A stretch of 35,313 nt of DNA from Candidatus Zhuqueibacterota bacterium (lineage in GTDB: Bacteria > Zhuqueibacterota > Zhuqueibacteria > Thermofontimicrobiales > Thiofontviventaceae), in the NCBI GenBank assembly GCA_016926625.1, contig JAFGOE010000001.1:1-35313 (forward strand), written 5' to 3'. The position numbers and the translations under genes are program-made. Within the stretch, counting starts at the first letter, position 1. Each line of letters begins with the position of its first letter. Positions 33,537-35,313 of this stretch are shown here, piece after piece. The notes below the pieces were generated by a model that made no database searches, was not told where the DNA came from, and worked only from the letters and a program-made list of their open reading frames with translations.

Positions 33537-34964
33537 TCATTCGATTATTCCGGAAAATGCCTTTGCGATATCGCTGACTTCCTCATCCCTTACGGTGCGC
33601 ATATCGAGAAGCACCTGGTCGTTTTCGATTCTGCTGATCACCGGCGGCTCGCCGCTTCTTAACAGTCTGCTGGTCTCGTCCTCCGTGAATCCATGCAGCG
33701 AAACGGCGACCACACAGGTCGGTAACGTCTCGGTCGCCAGTGAGCCCCCGCCTATCTCCGTTTTACCCTCTTCGACATGTACGTCCCCGCGTCCCTTCAA
33801 AATCTTCTTCAACTTTCGCTCTAATTTTTGAGCGCGTTTCCTGACAATGGCCAAATCTTCAGTCAGCATACGTAGCACCGGATGTTCGGCAAGGAGCCGA
33901 TCTTCATCCAGAAACATCCTCAGTGTCGCTTCAAGTGCCGCGAATGTCAATTTCCCGCATCGCAGAGGACGAGCGAGTTGGTTGCTTTTTATTCGATCGA
34001 TGTAAATCTTTTTTCCAACAATGATTCCCGCCTGCGGACCGCCTAATAGTTTATCTCCGCTAAACATGACGATGTCCGCACCGGCCTCGACGCTCTCTCG
34101 AACGACAGGTTCTTTGGGCAATCCGAAACGGCTCAGGTCGATCAGGCTCCCACTTCCGAGGTCGTGGACGACGGGTATGTTATATTTCGCACCCAGGCCG
34201 ATCAGATCAGCGAGGGAAACCTCAGCCGTAAATCCGTTGATTCTGAAGTTGCTGCGATGCACCTTCATCAGGATACCGGTGTTTTCGTTAATCGCCTGCT
34301 CGTAATCCTTAAGCCAGGTATGGTTCGTCGTCCCCACCTCCGCCATAATCGATCCGCTCTTTTCCATGATAACGGGAATTCGAAACGAACCTCCGATGGT
34401 GACCAGTTCACCTCTGGAAACGATGCATTCTTTGCCGCACGTTAACGTATTCAGCGTCAAAAACGTCGCTGCGGCGTTGTTATTTACCACCGCAGCCGCC
34501 TCTGCACCGGTGATTTGGGTCAGCAGACCCTGCACGATATCGTGGCGATTCCCTCTTTTACCGGAATCGAGGATCAATTCAATATTAGCGTACCCCCTGC
34601 TGACGTTCATGATCGCCTTCTGAGCCGCCGCGCTGAGCGGAGCCCGCCCTAAACCCGTGTGCAAGATGATACCGGCAGCATTGATACATCGCCGGATGTT
34701 CGGCCGTAAACGCTGTGCTAATGTCCTGTTCAAATGGGAAGCAAAATCGTAATGACTCAATTCTTCGTACCGCTTCTGATCGGCAGCATCCAGTGTCTGG
34801 ATTTCATGACGAAGCGTGGCCAACTCTTCCCTGACGATGTGCATGATTAAATTTCGCGGATGGTGATCAAAATAAGGCTTAATGAGCGGATGGTCTACTA
34901 TTTTATCGACCTTGGGGATTTGCATCAATAATCTTTGTCTGTTTGTCATACCGAAACTTACCAT
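33537..34964 (-). CDS. selA: L-seryl-tRNA(Sec) selenium transferase SelA
   Basis: SelA converts Ser-tRNA(Sec) to Sec-tRNA(Sec) with selenophosphate. The 475-residue PLP protein has NAAGIILHTGLGRAPL (95-110), the NNNAAATFL stretch and VVHDLGSGSL. The Schiff-base lysine is at 305 (FSGDKLLGGPQAG). The C-terminal domain is complete. The start is uncertain: ATGs at 34964 and 34949 both lack a strong ribosome site, and the second fits the family start (MTNRQRLLMQIPKVD) slightly better. No tRNA-Sec gene is visible beside it. Confidence 0.95.
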   Translation of the reverse strand: MVSFGMTNRQRLLMQIPKVDKIVDHPLIKPYFDHHPRNLIMHIVREELATLRHEIQTLDAADQKRYEELSHYDFASHLNRTLAQRLRPNIRRCINAAGIILHTGLGRAPLSAAAQKAIMNVSRGYANIELILDSGKRGNRHDIVQGLLTQITGAEAAAVVNNNAAATFLTLNTLTCGKECIVSRGELVTIGGSFRIPVIMEKSGSIMAEVGTTNHTWLKDYEQAINENTGILMKVHRSNFRINGFTAEVSLADLIGLGAKYNIPVVHDLGSGSLIDLSRFGLPKEPVVRESVEAGADIVMFSGDKLLGGPQAGIIVGKKIYIDRIKSNQLARPLRCGKLTFAALEATLRMFLDEDRLLAEHPVLRMLTEDLAIVRKRAQKLERKLKKILKGRGDVHVEEGKTEIGGGSLATETLPTCVVAVSLHGFTEDETSRLLRSGEPPVISRIENDQVLLDMRTVRDEEVSDIAKAFSGIIE

Positions 34965-35104
34965 TTTTAACGTGAATTATCAACCGTTTTTTATCGATAG
35001 TCGTTAAGATAATCAAAATATTCATCTAAAACCATATAAAAATAGAGTCATCATTTGATTTTCGTGTTTTATAGGCACTGTCGTGTGACCCTATCGATTT
35101 CGAA

Positions 35105-35137
35105 GATGTAATTTCATTTACAAAATTGTGTTACATC
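35105..35137. promoter_or_regulatory. Candidate enhancer (UAS) inverted repeat for the right sigma-54 promoter
   Basis: GATGTAA (35105-35111) and TTACATC (35131-35137) are perfect complements separated by 19 nt, ending about 84 bp upstream of the -24 box. That is the usual position for a bacterial enhancer-binding protein dimer. It lies in the 349-nt stretch between selA and the window end, in which no gene is seen. Confidence 0.45.
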
Positions 35138-35220
35138 ACCGTATAGCGAATTTGAAATGTCAAGTACGTTATTCTTTGTTTTTAAATCAATTACACGCTT
35201 TGATTTTATCTGTTTTCTTT

Positions 35221-35236
35221 TGGCATTGTTGTTGCA
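35221..35236 (+). promoter_or_regulatory. Second sigma-54 (-24/-12) promoter, pointing out of the window
   Basis: TGGCATTGTTGTTGCA fits the RpoN consensus with the GG and GC 12 nt apart and differs from the promoter at 24635 only in the spacer and last base. Start would be near 35247. The transcribed gene or RNA lies beyond the right edge; the visible 67 nt have no start codon with a ribosome site. Confidence 0.78.
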
Positions 35237-35313
35237 TTTCATCTCGCTGTCCATACGATTTATTGTTCTCGATTCGTCCGTCACATCATTCAGTTACAGG
35301 TTCAGAGATCGGC

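Overview
The window looks like a chromosome segment of a Gram-negative-type bacterium, most likely from the FCB (Fibrobacteres-Chlorobi-Bacteroidetes) superphylum or a related candidate phylum. This placement is an inference. It rests on FCB-like promoter boxes (TTG around -33 and TAnnTTTG around -7, for example before the tRNA), a roughly 1,050-residue SecA with an acidic N-terminal insertion, a lipoprotein amidase with a golvesin-like domain, and a secreted M28-PDZ peptidase. SelA and SelB show that the organism makes selenoproteins. HPr kinase and PTS EIIA/EIIB proteins are present, and two excellent sigma-54 (-24/-12) promoters imply an active RpoN network.

Left region (1-9090): AT-rich accessory DNA. 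A leftward operon encodes a NucS-like PD-(D/E)XK nuclease, HsdM, HsdS and a truncated zinc-ribbon protein. It is preceded by a promoter and a leader that can fold into two interlocked helices, the second ending in a U-tract (a candidate pseudoknot attenuator). An RNase HI gene follows, then about 1.1 kb of nearly empty AT-rich DNA with GC-rich hairpins and a gene remnant. Next come three rightward genes: two small membrane proteins and a TIR-domain protein that carries an 8-G tract. This block has the look of a defence island and ends at a tRNA-Phe gene, a common insertion target.

Core region (9170-24110): all genes point left and are closely packed. One run is smg(DUF494)-topA-xerC-hpf-hprK-EIIA-EIIB, covering topology, chromosome resolution, ribosome hibernation and PTS-type signalling. 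The other is RNase P RNA-recJ-peptidyl-prolyl isomerase-ilvE-nusB-secA, covering repair, envelope folding, branched-chain amino acids, antitermination and export. A zinc-ribbon coiled-coil protein lies upstream of rnpB.

Regulatory intergenic region (24110-25299): it holds a divergent pair. Leftward is a 38-codon small gene with its own promoter and terminator. Rightward is a sigma-54 promoter that fires into a roughly 115-nt structured RNA ending in an intrinsic terminator, with no annotated gene behind it. A large palindromic repeat (ACACGAAG units with exact 27-bp tandem periodicity) follows. A shorter relative lies at 9239-9437.

Right region (25300-35313): a lipoprotein amidase, a small TIGR04076-type protein, an M28 peptidase, a double-ACT protein, selB and selA. 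The selB-selA gap is a mosaic of degenerate interspersed repeats interrupted by a 128-bp MITE-like element. The window closes on a second sigma-54 promoter pointing out of the window.
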